Source of the DNA: Obelidium mucronatum
Lineage: Eukaryota; Chytridiomycota; Chytridiomycetes; Chytridiales; Chytriomycetaceae
NCBI GenBank assembly: GCA_025765595.1
Contig: JAIVFH010000446.1
Coordinates: 1 to 19,599, forward strand
Reading direction: 5' to 3'
Length of the DNA: 19,599 bases
The translations under genes were made by a program, and so were the position numbers. The stretch's first letter is position 1. Every line of letters starts with the position of its first letter. Below are positions 1-7,897 of the stretch, in pieces. The notes below the pieces were generated by a model. The model was not told the DNA's origin. It searched no databases and saw only the letters and a program-made list of their open reading frames with translations.

Positions 1-7
1 TTTCTAG

Positions 8-1123
8 CGACATGTCCAATACAGTGGAGGAAGACGAAATGGTCATCAAGACGATGGAGACCAAACACAATATCGACCGTGAAACGATTCTAAAGGCGTT
101 GCGGGAAAACAAGTACGATGACACGGCAGCGATATACTACCTCCTCTACTTTGAGAAGTACACACACAGCCGACGGAACACGGAGACTCCGTGGCAGGAG
201 GAGTGCCCACAGTCAACACATCCCTGTCGCCCCCGCTTGCCTCCCCCGCTGGAAGGAAGCGCACTCTGCGACCAGCAAGCGCTTGCCCTCGCAGGGCGGC
301 CAGCGACGAGCACGACGCAGTCGGCGGGCCTGCCGAACCTTCACCTGCGGCCAAGAAGGCCTCTTGACCGGTCGCCGAGCAGCGTCACGCGGCGCTTCAC
401 GGTCGGCTCAGAAGGCGGACGCGCAGAAGCTGGCGGACGACGACGGCGGCGGCGGACGTCGGCGACAAGAAGGCCGACGCCGAGTCGCGGCTGAACGCAA
501 ACGACGGGAATACTTCGAATACGTCGAATACTTCGAGTACGGCGAATGCGAATACCGCGAGTGCGACCCGCGACCGCGTCGAACGCTGCGGGCGCCGACG
601 ACGGCCGCCGGCGCGGCGAAACAATCGTCGGAATGATCCGCAACGTCGGCCAGGGCATCGGCCTCAGGCGCCGCAGCGACGCCGTGCCGCAGGGCGCAGG
701 CGGCGGACAAACAGCGGCAGTCCAAAAAGAACAAAAGAACAGCTCGAAGCAGTCGGCGAAAGCGGCGCCACCCTCGAACTGACTGCCTCGCAGGCGGGAA
801 TCCCTCGCGGGGACGATGCAAACAAGCCGCGGTCGCTGCGCTTCACCTTCAACTCGAACACTACAAGCTCAAAGCAGCCAGACGATATCATTGCTGAAGT
901 CGTGGCGGCGTGCGGAAAGCTAAACATTACCCACACCGTCGTCACGCGGTACCTGCTCGAATGCACATTTACCGGAAAACCAGAGCCTGTAAAGTTTGAA
1001 ATGGAAGTATGCAAGCTGCCAAGGTTAAAGAGTCTGTTTGGTCTGCGTTTCAAGCGTTTGAGTGGTTCTTCCACCGACTACAAGGAAGTCTGTGAAAAAC
1101 TACTAGCAAGCGTGAACTTGTAG
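8..1123 (+). CDS. MARK/PAR-1-type Ser/Thr kinase, C-terminal part (UBA-like + KA1); 5' truncated by window
   Basis: Only the 3' end of the gene is present; an apparent acceptor (tttctag) at 1-7 opens the exon. Positions 12-150 encode a UBA-like segment (EEDEMVIKTMETKHNIDRET, then a YYLLYFEK end) like the one following the kinase domain in MARK/PAR-1/Kin1 kinases. Positions 782-1123 encode a KA1 domain: KPRSLRFTFNSNTTS, then EMEVCKLPRLKSLFGLRFKR, ending in TAG at 1123. KA1 domains bind acidic membrane lipids and restrain the kinase; the family acts in cell polarity and microtubule control. The catalytic domain would lie left of the window. Between the two domains a GC-rich, low-complexity linker does not stay in one frame: plausible coding moves from frame 3 to frame 2 near 150-180, meets TGA at 365-367, passes through other frames, and is back in frame 2 by about 780. 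Either sequence errors or decay could explain this. Family call strong; exact linker protein unknown. Confidence 0.85.
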
Positions 1124-1215
1124 TAGATTCTTTTTTTTTATGTGCTATTTTTTATTTTTACTTTTTTTGTTTGTTTTCTCTGTGTGAGTGTGGGCTTTCT
1201 GTTTGAGGATTTACA

Positions 1216-1451
1216 TCAAACGCGAGAATAAATGAAGGCAAACCAGTTTATATCAACGATTGCGATCCTTATCTGTATTGTAATTGTATTTGTATCTGCT
1301 GATTCTGGTGGGTGAGACTTACAGAATCTTGAGACTCGAGAATCTGATTATACGCATAGACCAGACCAACGGAAGTCCACATGACCACCGTCGAAGCAAT
1401 CGAGTCAAAAGAGCGTTTGCTGAAAGACGGGCCTTTAATCGTCCCAGTCAT
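1216..1451 (-). CDS. Possible small single-membrane-segment protein, two exons (tentative)
   Basis: Reading minus from an ATG at 1451, 43 codons (start MTGTIKGPSFSKRSFDSIAS, then a hydrophobic stretch containing VVMWTSVGLVYAY) run to a perfect donor, gtaagt, at 1322-1317. Splicing to an acceptor tacag ending at 1273 gives a second exon 1272-1216 and a protein of 61 residues. The size, one membrane segment and N-terminal TGTIK recall fungal Cox9/Cox7a-like subunits, but the C-terminal half does not match, so I do not name it. Against it: the second exon overlaps the candidate kinase poly(A) signal, and the opposite strand also has a short ORF (1381-1488, 35 codons and a stop). Function unknown. 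Confidence 0.28.
1227..1232 (+). promoter_or_regulatory. AATAAA polyadenylation signal candidate for the kinase gene
   Basis: AATAAA lies 104 bases after the kinase stop codon, following a T-rich 3' region. The same hexamer occurs after both phosphate permease genes (7432 and 9725), which supports its use as a poly(A) signal here. Confidence 0.45.
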
Positions 1452-1613
1452 AGAGGAGATTTCTTTCAAGACCCAGACTCCTTCATAAACAAAAGAGGTG
1501 CAATCAACAAGAATGATCCAGTGAAACATCGCGATCTTTAATAAATTAATATAAGCAGCAATGCTATTTCTGATTATTATAATACTCATACTAATATTTA
1601 TATCATCGAAGAG

Positions 1614-4165
1614 ATGCTTCCATTCCACCAATCCATGGCTCTCCAGCTGCTCCCGCCATTGACAGAACCTCAAAACAACGAAAGCGACAGCAGCAACACA
1701 GATGACTTATTGCAGCATCGAGACAAGGAAGCTTCCGACGGATTCATTGTTTCCGCACGAGGCCTCTCTCTGCACAAAACAGTCCTTGGCCAATTCATAA
1801 AGATCCACGCAACGCCTTCGAATCTCGTTCTTCTTTTAAATTGCTCCACCGAAGAAACAGAGGCTTTGTTCACTGATGCTCGGCAGCGAGAAGCTACTAC
1901 TGATCCACCTCTATCGCTTTGCGCAATCGCGAATGAAACTCCTGCGCCAACTCGAAAGTTGCGGTATTTGGGTGGCGGGGTGATTAGCTGCACGTCTCGG
2001 ATTCTAGTAGTGGATATGCTGAATGGTGTTGTTCCTTTACATCTGGTTACAGGAGTTCTCGTTTGTCATGCACATCGGTTCGTTCTGTTGTGAATATCCA
2101 AGCTAACATCTCTGTCTTTACTCAAGTCATAATTATCCACCACCGGTTTTTTTTTTTTTAGCATCACAGAAACTTCAACAGAAGCCTTCATTCTGAGACT
2201 TTTACGTGAATCCAACAAGGTTGCGTTTATCCGTGCGTTTTCGGAATCACCAGAGTCCTTGACGAATACAGGGGTTTTATGGAAACTCGAAAAGACAATG
2301 AAGTTGTTGTATCTTCGGAAAGTGTTTTTCTGGCCAAGGTTCTTACTCCCCCCCTTTTTTTTTCTCAACCGCTTTATACCCATATTTACCTAAACACTCT
2401 GATCAAGATTTCATTTGGAAATACAAGAAACGATTGACGCTGTCCCGCCCATTTCAGTACATCAGATACGCGTTCCAATGACGAAAAACATGGCCGATAT
2501 ACAAGCCGCCATCATTGATTGCATTAATGAAAGCATTTTAGAAATCAAACGGGCTCACCGCTTTGTAAATATGCACATAAACTTCGATTCCCAACACATA
2601 GAAAATGCTGATTCTAAAAAGGAAAAAAAAAAATTAGGTGGATCCAGATGAACTCTCAGTTGAACATGCACTATTCGCATCTTTTGAACAACTCTTGAAA
2701 ATGCAGCTTGATCCCATTTGGCATCGAGTTGGGTTACGCACGAAACAGATTGTGAGTGATATTTCAACGTTACGGCGACTCTTGGGGTAAATAATATAGA
2801 ATCCTTGGGCTTTATATAATCATGTATAGAAAAAAATGAGTAACCGTATTCATTCCCCCCCCCCCCCCCCCCCCCCCCCCCTTTTTTTTTGTTTTCTTAA
2901 AAAAAAGGTATTTAACTACATACGACTGCGTGGCGTTCTACTCATTCCTCGAATCAATACAAGCCGCCAACGCGTTGGATCCACTTCAAACGTCACGCAC
3001 AGACGCCTCTGTTAGTCCTTGGTTGTTCTACGACGCGACCGATATTGTCTTTTCAACTGCCAAGAAACGAGTCTTTCGAAAAGTTGCAGGCACTGGTAAC
3101 ACGGATGAGACAGCAACAGCAACAGCAGCAACAGCAGCGACTGCTGCCGCAGTTGCATCTCGGAATACAATCCGTTTCGGAACCGCATCCACAAACTTGT
3201 ATATTCCTGAAGGAATCGAAATCGTTGCAGAGGAACAACCGAAATGGTCAGCGATACGTGATTTAGTCAAGGAGATTGTTATGAAACGAAATCATGCCGC
3301 TGGTGAAGGAGGTATAATTGGGGTTTTTTTTATTTTTCCCATCACCTTTCCTTTTTTTTTTTTTTGATGTATGCAAGGAACTGTTTTAAAACCTCCCCTT
3401 TCCGACTTTTTTTTTTGGCTAGAACGTGGACCAATCTTGGTAATGGTTCACGGCGAAAGAACATGTACCCAGCTTTCCGAAATCCTCTCAAACCATATCT
3501 TCAACAAAACCGACACAAGGCCAACCCCAGCAACAGCAACAACCGCCTCCAAAAAAAGAACCCGTAGCACCATAATGTCTTCAGATGACGAAGAACTCCC
3601 TCCACCCCCACAACCAGCAGCCCCGCGACCTGCAAACACTCAATCCCGCCGCCGCCAACGAGGCGGTAGTACCACTGCAAGTACATCCAAAACAACAATC
3701 CAGCCACCTTCATCATCATCCACAACCAACAACCCAGCAACAACGCCAGCACAAACAACAACATCCACACTGCCATTCAGCACCAAAGGCGCCAAATCCT
3801 TGATGGCCAAACAAGTCTCCAACTACTTCAAATGGAAAGGAAGTGTTTCAAATGTCGAGCGGAATATTCGCTTCAAAAAGTTTCGAAACAATAACAATGG
3901 GAACCGCGGTCGAGGCGGTGGAACAGCCAGTGGGAATCTTCGTGGGAACCTGGTTGGGTCTCGCGGCGGTGGGTTCTCTAGAGGGGCTTCAAGCGGTAGT
4001 GGGAGAGGTGTGGCTGCAGGAGCTTCACTTCAGTCACGACGAAGGTTACGTGGTGGTGGTGCTGGAGGGGCAGCAGCGAACCGCGAGATTGATTCGATTT
4101 CTAGAGCCCTCGGTGATGGTAGTAGTGGTGTCGAAAGCATCGATGGCGATCAATCAGACATGTAA
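1614..4165 (+). CDS. RAD1: XPF/Rad1 (ERCC4) DNA repair protein, helicase-like half only; nuclease and HhH domains absent
   Basis: Six exons are modelled: 1614-2077, 2162-2338, 2408-2564, 2638-2786, 2908-3311, 3423-4165, giving 697 codons. All joins are in frame and rebuild XPF family motifs: an LPFHQ start, SARGLSLHK, YLGGGVISCTSRILVVDMLN, the EAFILRLLRES / FSESPES / LEKTMKLLYLRKVFFWPRF series, DPIWHRVGLRTKQ, YLTTYDCVAFYSFLESIQAA, and GPILVMVHGERTCTQL. In the family this is the inactive SF2-helicase-like part that scaffolds the XPF-ERCC1 structure-specific endonuclease of nucleotide excision and crosslink repair. After it comes a Ser/Thr/Pro linker, then a Gly/Arg (RGG-like) stretch, then stop TAA at 4163-4165. 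That stop overlaps a good donor (gtaag from 4162), so the exon may really end at 4161. No ERCC4 nuclease (ERK-type motif) or double HhH was found downstream. Human XPF is about 916 residues, so about the last quarter is missing. The last acceptor is uncertain: tag at 3422 is preferred over aag at 3376. Confidence 0.85.
2855..2890 (+). repeat. C27-T9 homopolymer tract in XPF intron 4
   Basis: A run of 27 C (2855-2881) followed by nine T (2882-2890) lies inside intron 2787-2907, just before its 3' splice site. It sits where a polypyrimidine tract belongs. The run length may be inexact because long homopolymers sequence poorly. Confidence 0.9.
3111..3146 (+). repeat. CAG/CAA-type trinucleotide repeat in XPF exon 5
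   Basis: Imperfect cag/caa/gca repeats in the coding strand are read as an Ala/Thr run (TATATAATAATAAA) in the XPF frame. The tract is a low-complexity insertion between two conserved helicase-like segments, so length variation there should be tolerated. Confidence 0.7.
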
Positions 4166-4647
4166 GAGCTTTTTAGCCGCTGAGTGCGCTGTGCGGCAGC
4201 CCAAGCGCCGCGTGCTGCAGCGTGCCGTTGATCGGGAGCTGCAGCCGCACTAGGAGCTGAACCTCGGGTGGCAGTCGCTGCATTGCTTGGATTTCCGGAA
4301 AAATGTTGAAAAAGTGTCGGATAAATATCTCAAGAAAATGCAAACAATCCACGGTCTGTCTTACGGGTTACCAGGTTTGTGGCTCCGAGAGAAAAGGAAC
4401 CATGTATCTCTCTTTCTTTATCCAAAAGATCCGTGTAACGTTTCAATGCTTTGACAACAGAGAGAAAGAGAGAACGACTGCGATCTTGTCACTCCAATTG
4501 ACATAGACTGAGATTAGAACCAATGTCATACGCTTCAGCTTCATGCGGAATCAACTTGTTTTGAGTTTGAAATGTGTGTTTGAATTCCAGATCTTGTGGT
4601 CCATATGACAATAATTCTGGCAGCAGACTTTGACTTCCACTCACTTC
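4150..4647 (-). pseudogene. Decayed minus-strand coding trace abutting the end of XPF
   Basis: One minus frame from 4647 to 4150 has protein-like composition for 165 codons before its end but is broken by TGA at 4491-4489 and 4332-4330, and ends at TGA 4152-4150. Segments read SLLPELLSYGPQDLEFKHTF, then VVKALKRYTDLLDKEREIHG. I do not recognise the family. In a second minus frame, 4283-4173 begins with Met and reads MQRLPPEVQLLVRLQLPING; the LPPEV start resembles an F-box, though only 36 residues remain. The low-coordinate end overlaps the last XPF exon and its donor, so this region marks a junction between XPF and unrelated sequence. Could be a dead gene or transposon remnant; confidence is low. 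Confidence 0.25.
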
Positions 4648-5094
4648 AAAAAAAAAAAGAAAAAATTCGTTGCCAAATCAGTAGTCTTGACCCTCTTTTT
4701 TACCAAATCAGATTCGGACCACGAGAATCTGAATCTACAAACCCAACCAATATATGAAGGACAGCCCCCAGCATCTCCGTCACAGCCATGAGAGCTCATA
4801 CAAGCACAGACAGTATCTGTTATTTAGCAAATAAGCTGGATAGGGTGGCAGCCAATATGTTGTTGAAGTGTATTTGTGTAACATCCTGTGACTCACAATC
4901 CATGTTGGTCCATGACGACACAACACATCAAGTAGTTCAACACAGACGAGGCACAGAGTAACCTAAAAACTGAGTTAATTAACAATACGCCAATAGAGAA
5001 ACGGAGTGAGCAAATAGTGGAAACCCAAACGACTTCGCCTTGTGTCTCTCATCGTGAAATGCCAAATGCTTTGTCCTATCACTGAAAAAAGTCA
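4648..5094. other. Intergenic stretch with no supported gene
   Basis: AT-rich sequence with short broken reading frames on both strands. A minus-strand piece near 4791-4705 opens with Met and could be an upstream exon of the trace at 4150-4647, but the frames across the A/T run at 4648-4666 do not join cleanly. No RNA gene or clear promoter seen. Confidence 0.4.
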
Positions 5095-5301
5095 AACCCG
5101 TTTCCAGTGGCATGCTTAGAAACGCGTGAATCCAAAGGAAACTTGTCGCATGTAAGAAATAGCTCGGCTTGCCACAAGTTTGAATTCCGATTGCAAGAAT
5201 GGAAGTACATGCTACGATATCGACAAGGCCCTTGTTCAGTATATACTGATATTCCTTTGAAACAGATTATTTATGACAAAACCCCTGTTTGTGATATGTA
5301 G
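5095..5301 (+). pseudogene. Retrotransposon RNase H-like remnant (Ty3/gypsy type, tentative)
   Basis: A short open stretch without an internal in-frame ATG start reads FPVACLETRESKG, then FEFRLQEWKYMLRYRQG, then VYTDIPLKQI, ending in TAG. The order PVA...E...W..(Y/M)L......VYTD...L matches the RNase H domain of Ty3/gypsy polyproteins, where the VYTD Asp is catalytic. No reverse transcriptase, integrase or LTRs are visible nearby, so at most a fragment remains. The similarity is by eye and short; a chance match is possible. Confidence 0.35.
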
Positions 5302-5635
5302 TATCTTTGAACCTTTTTTAGACTTGCATGCCCTGTATGGCTGCGTGGCCTCATTCCAACGAGATCTCAACGTCACAACAAAGAAATTCGGCTACCATCA
5401 ACAGTAACTATTTTTTAAAATGTGTATTATTAGAAACAATCCTTGCATTGATGGAGGTGTTCGCCTTCTTGAGTAAATACATGTAAAGCCCACCAATAAA
5501 AATTCCGCATTTTAATCAATTTTTTTAAACGCGTGCCTCGTTGCAGCGCGTGCCCAAAATATTTGCTATTTAATCGCGAATCACCCAAGCCTGGGAAACC
5601 TGCAGAAGAACTTCTCTGAAAAAAAAAAGACACAT
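5302..5635 (+). promoter_or_regulatory. Upstream region of the first phosphate permease gene
   Basis: No coding sequence is supported. The region is AT-rich apart from a GC-rich island holding two CGCGTG boxes (5530-5535 and 5547-5552). It ends in a short A-run just before the ATG at 5636. No classical CACGTG Pho4 site was seen. An antisense frame (5651-5430) shows no family match. Confidence 0.4.
5530..5552 (+). promoter_or_regulatory. Paired CGCGTG boxes upstream of PHO89-like gene 1
   Basis: Two CGCGTG boxes, 17 bases apart, lie 106 and 89 bases before the ATG. A similar pair (7780 and 7802) lies 118 and 96 bases before the second gene's ATG, and both pairs include agcgcgtgcc. Conservation of the pair between paralogues suggests a transcription-factor site; the factor is unknown. 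Confidence 0.3.
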
Positions 5636-7346
5636 ATGCCTCCAGTTCCAATCCCAGTTCACTCCTACACCTGGATCTTCGGTCTCACCGTTGCCTTCTC
5701 CTTCCTCGATGCCTACGCCATCGGTAAAATTGCTGAAAAGCAACATTGATTGCAAGAGCGAATTTTAACACCAATTTGATTTGCTTGTGTCTATAGGTGC
5801 CAACGATGTTGCCAACTCCTTCGCCACTTCTGTCGGATCCCGATCCTTGAAGCTGTGGCAAGCCTGTTGCATTGCCATCTTCACTGAATTCATTGGAGCT
5901 ATCGCTCTCGGTGCGTCCACCACTGGAACCATCAAGGACGGTATTATTGCTTTGGCTCTGTTTGACAAGCGTCAAGATCTGCTCATGGCTGCATTCATGT
6001 GCGCCTTGATTGGATCTTCCACCTGGGTTATGATTGCCACCCGTTTCGGATGGCCTGTTTCCACCACCCACTCTATTGTCGGTGCCCTTATTGGTGTCGG
6101 TATCTCTGCCTACGGAACCGATGCCGTCAACTGGGCTTGGGAAGGCAAGGGTGTTGCCCAAATCGTTGCTTCCTGGTTGATCTCCCCAGCCGTCGCTGCC
6201 ATCCTCGCCGCCGGTATCTACGGACTCACTCGCCAGTTTGTCCTCAAGGCCAAGAACCCACTCCGTGCCGGAATCTACGCGATCCCAGTCTACTTTGTCG
6301 TCACCACCTTCATTGTCGGTTTCTACGTTGTCTCCAAGAACGGAAAGTCCACCTTGAAGATCACTGCTGCTACTTTCGGTGGCCCATTGACTGTTTCGGG
6401 TGACGTTGCGCTTTGTATGGGAATCGTCGGAGGAATGTCCGCGTTCGTCTTCCTCGTTTGTGTCGTCTGCGCCATCCCTTACTTTATCCGTAAGCTCGAG
6501 AAGGAAGAAGACTTGAAGTGGCACCACTTTTTCTACATCTTTGCCGTTCCAACTCAACCAAAGAACGAGAAGCTCGAACACGACCTCAAGGTCCAATTCA
6601 CCCCTCACCTCCTCGAAGACGGTGAAAAGGTTATCCCAACTGCCGACACTGAACAAAAAGTCCACGTCGCCGACGGCCAAACCGACTCCAAGACTGTCGT
6701 CGGCACCATCAAGAACGGTCTCCAAGGTACCTACGAACTCGCAAAGAAGGGTCTCTTTATGGATGTCGCTTCCGTTCAGTCTGAGAATGCTCAAAGTGCT
6801 CACGGTCACGCTACTATTTACGACAACAAGGTGGAATTCTTATTTTCTTTCCTTCAAGTCATGACTGCTTCTTTCGCTTCTTTTGCTCACGGTTCCAACG
6901 ATGTTGCCAACGCTATTGGTCCACTTGCCGCTGTCCACGACCTCTGGTCCACCGGTAAGGTTGCCAAGAACGCCACTGTCGAAACCTGGATGTTGGCCAT
7001 GGGTGGTATCGCCATTGACTTGGGTCTCGCTCTCTACGGATGGAGAATCATGATCAACTTGGGTAACAACTTGACCTACCACTCCCCATCCCGTGGATTC
7101 GCCATGGAGCTCGGTGCCGCCCTTTCCGTCATTTCTGCCTCCTTCTTGGCTCTCCCAGTTTCTACTACTCAATGTATCGTTGGTGCTACTATTGGTGTCG
7201 GTCTTATGAACGGTACTGCCAAGGCTATTAACTGGAAGATGGTTTCCTGGACTTTGTTCTCCTGGTTGCTTACGCTTCCAGTTGCCGGTGTTTCTGCTGG
7301 ATGCCTCTACGCCCTCCTCACTCGTGGACCAAGCTTCAACAAGTAA
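5636..7346 (+). CDS. PHO89: PHO89-type Na+/phosphate symporter (PiT/PHO4 family), intact copy
   Basis: Exon 1 is 5636-5723 and exon 2 is 5797-7346, split by a 73-nt intron (5724-5796) inside the first Gly codon of the family signature. The product is 545 residues. Members of this family (TC 2.A.20) import inorganic phosphate with sodium or protons across the plasma membrane. The two inverted halves carry GANDVANSFAT (residues 30-40) and GSNDVANAIGP (395-405), with the expected Asp at 33 and 398. About a dozen hydrophobic segments flank a hydrophilic loop at roughly 261-374 (starts RKLEKEEDLKW, returns to membrane at KVEFLFSF). Codon use is strongly biased toward C-ending codons, which suggests high expression. 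It is followed by a near-identical tandem copy. Symporter family is certain; Na+ rather than H+ coupling is inferred from PHO89 similarity. Confidence 0.96.
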
Positions 7347-7431
7347 ACAAGTAAAAAGAAGAAACAACAAACCCTCTGTGAAGCCGTATCAATGGCTATA
7401 TGATTGTTATTTTTAACTGTTGGAAAATTAG

Positions 7432-7437
7432 AATAAA
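7432..7437 (+). promoter_or_regulatory. AATAAA polyadenylation signal candidate, permease copy 1
   Basis: AATAAA occurs 86 bases after the stop of the intact permease, in an AT-rich 3' region. Confidence 0.45.
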
Positions 7438-7607
7438 GTAAACATAGTTTTATAATTAACGCAAGCATTTATAAACATATGTAAAGATATCGATTGACCT
7501 GAAGGGATGTTGTCTGGACGTCGGTTCAGACGTTTCATCTGATGAATTATTAATATTTATTTGATTAGTTTAAAGATTAGCAGCCGACTTTTTTAAGAGT
7601 TGGCTTA

Positions 7608-7793
7608 TCATCTGCCCTCTTGAATAACTCGGCGTGATACACAAACAGAATGAGCCTCAGCTAAGAATTGCAGATATAATTCTTCCAAGTCTTTAACGTG
7701 GAGATTCGCTTCTTTGTTATCTTTAAAGCAGGATATCAGCGAAGAAGTTGATTGTGGAATGAGATTTTTCGGCAAAAGGCGCGTGTTCAACAT
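7608..7793 (-). CDS. Candidate CENP-X/MHF2-like small histone-fold protein (partial model)
   Basis: A minus-strand frame open from 7844 to 7608 holds Met at 7793 and reads LIPQSTSSLISCFKDNKEAN, then LHVKDLEELYLQFLAEAHS. This resembles the first histone-fold helices of CENP-X/MHF2, whose N-terminus typically has IP..li...FkD.Kt.i and elL..FvrEA. CENP-X pairs with CENP-S in the Fanconi/FANCM pathway and at kinetochores. The C-terminal part is unclear: the open frame ends VCVSRRVIQEGR and stop. Skipping a possible 28-nt intron gives EAHSRADDKPTLKKVGC instead. An extra 5' exon from an ATG at 7863 would need a 31-nt intron. Both introns would be much shorter than others here. The gene lies between the two permeases, divergent from the second. 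Moderate to low confidence. Confidence 0.35.
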   Translation of the reverse strand: MLNTRLLPKNLIPQSTSSLISCFKDNKEANLHVKDLEELYLQFLAEAHSVCVSRRVIQEGR

Positions 7794-7807
7794 TTTTAGA
7801 GCGCGTG
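7780..7807 (+). promoter_or_regulatory. Paired CGCGTG boxes upstream of PHO89-like gene 2
   Basis: CGCGTG at 7780-7785 and 7802-7807, 22 bases apart, match the pair before copy 1 in number, orientation and distance to the ATG. They fall within or at the edge of the candidate minus-strand gene, so they could instead be coding sequence retained by chance. Confidence 0.28.
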
Positions 7808-7897
7808 CCTTCTGAAAAATCAAAAATTGCCAAAAAATTGACAATAAAAGGAATTTGACTCATCCTGCTACTTTCAAATAGAAAGAACCGCAAAAAA

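Noticed and set aside
1284..1541. Plus-strand open frame in the kinase-XPF gap
   Set aside because: Low-complexity basic product with no family features; less convincing than the minus-strand candidate.
1670..1993. Minus-strand open frame opposite XPF exon 1
   Set aside because: The plus strand encodes conserved XPF motifs over the same bases.
3501..3776. Hydrophobic minus-strand open frame opposite the XPF linker
   Set aside because: Antisense of a Thr/Pro/Ser-rich linker naturally reads as Val/Leu/Gly-rich, giving a false membrane protein.
4303..4506. Plus-strand open frame after XPF
   Set aside because: No XPF nuclease or other motif; lies opposite a more protein-like minus-strand trace.
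4150..4647. TGA read as a sense codon (code reassignment)
   Set aside because: Frameshift-free genes in the window show no need for it; the candidate kinase linker TGA lies where the frame changes anyway. A nuclear TGA reassignment has no support.
5430..5651. Minus-strand open frame upstream of permease 1
   Set aside because: Overlaps the start of the permease and a GC-rich promoter island; no motif or splice context.
5685..6809. Long minus-strand open frame (374 codons) opposite the first permease
   Set aside because: It is the antisense shadow of a strongly codon-biased, conserved transporter gene; its Asp/Gly/Ser-rich product matches nothing and the second copy has only broken equivalents.
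6840..7370. Minus-strand open frame opposite the 3' half of permease 1
   Set aside because: Same antisense effect of C-ending codons; the sense protein is clearly real.
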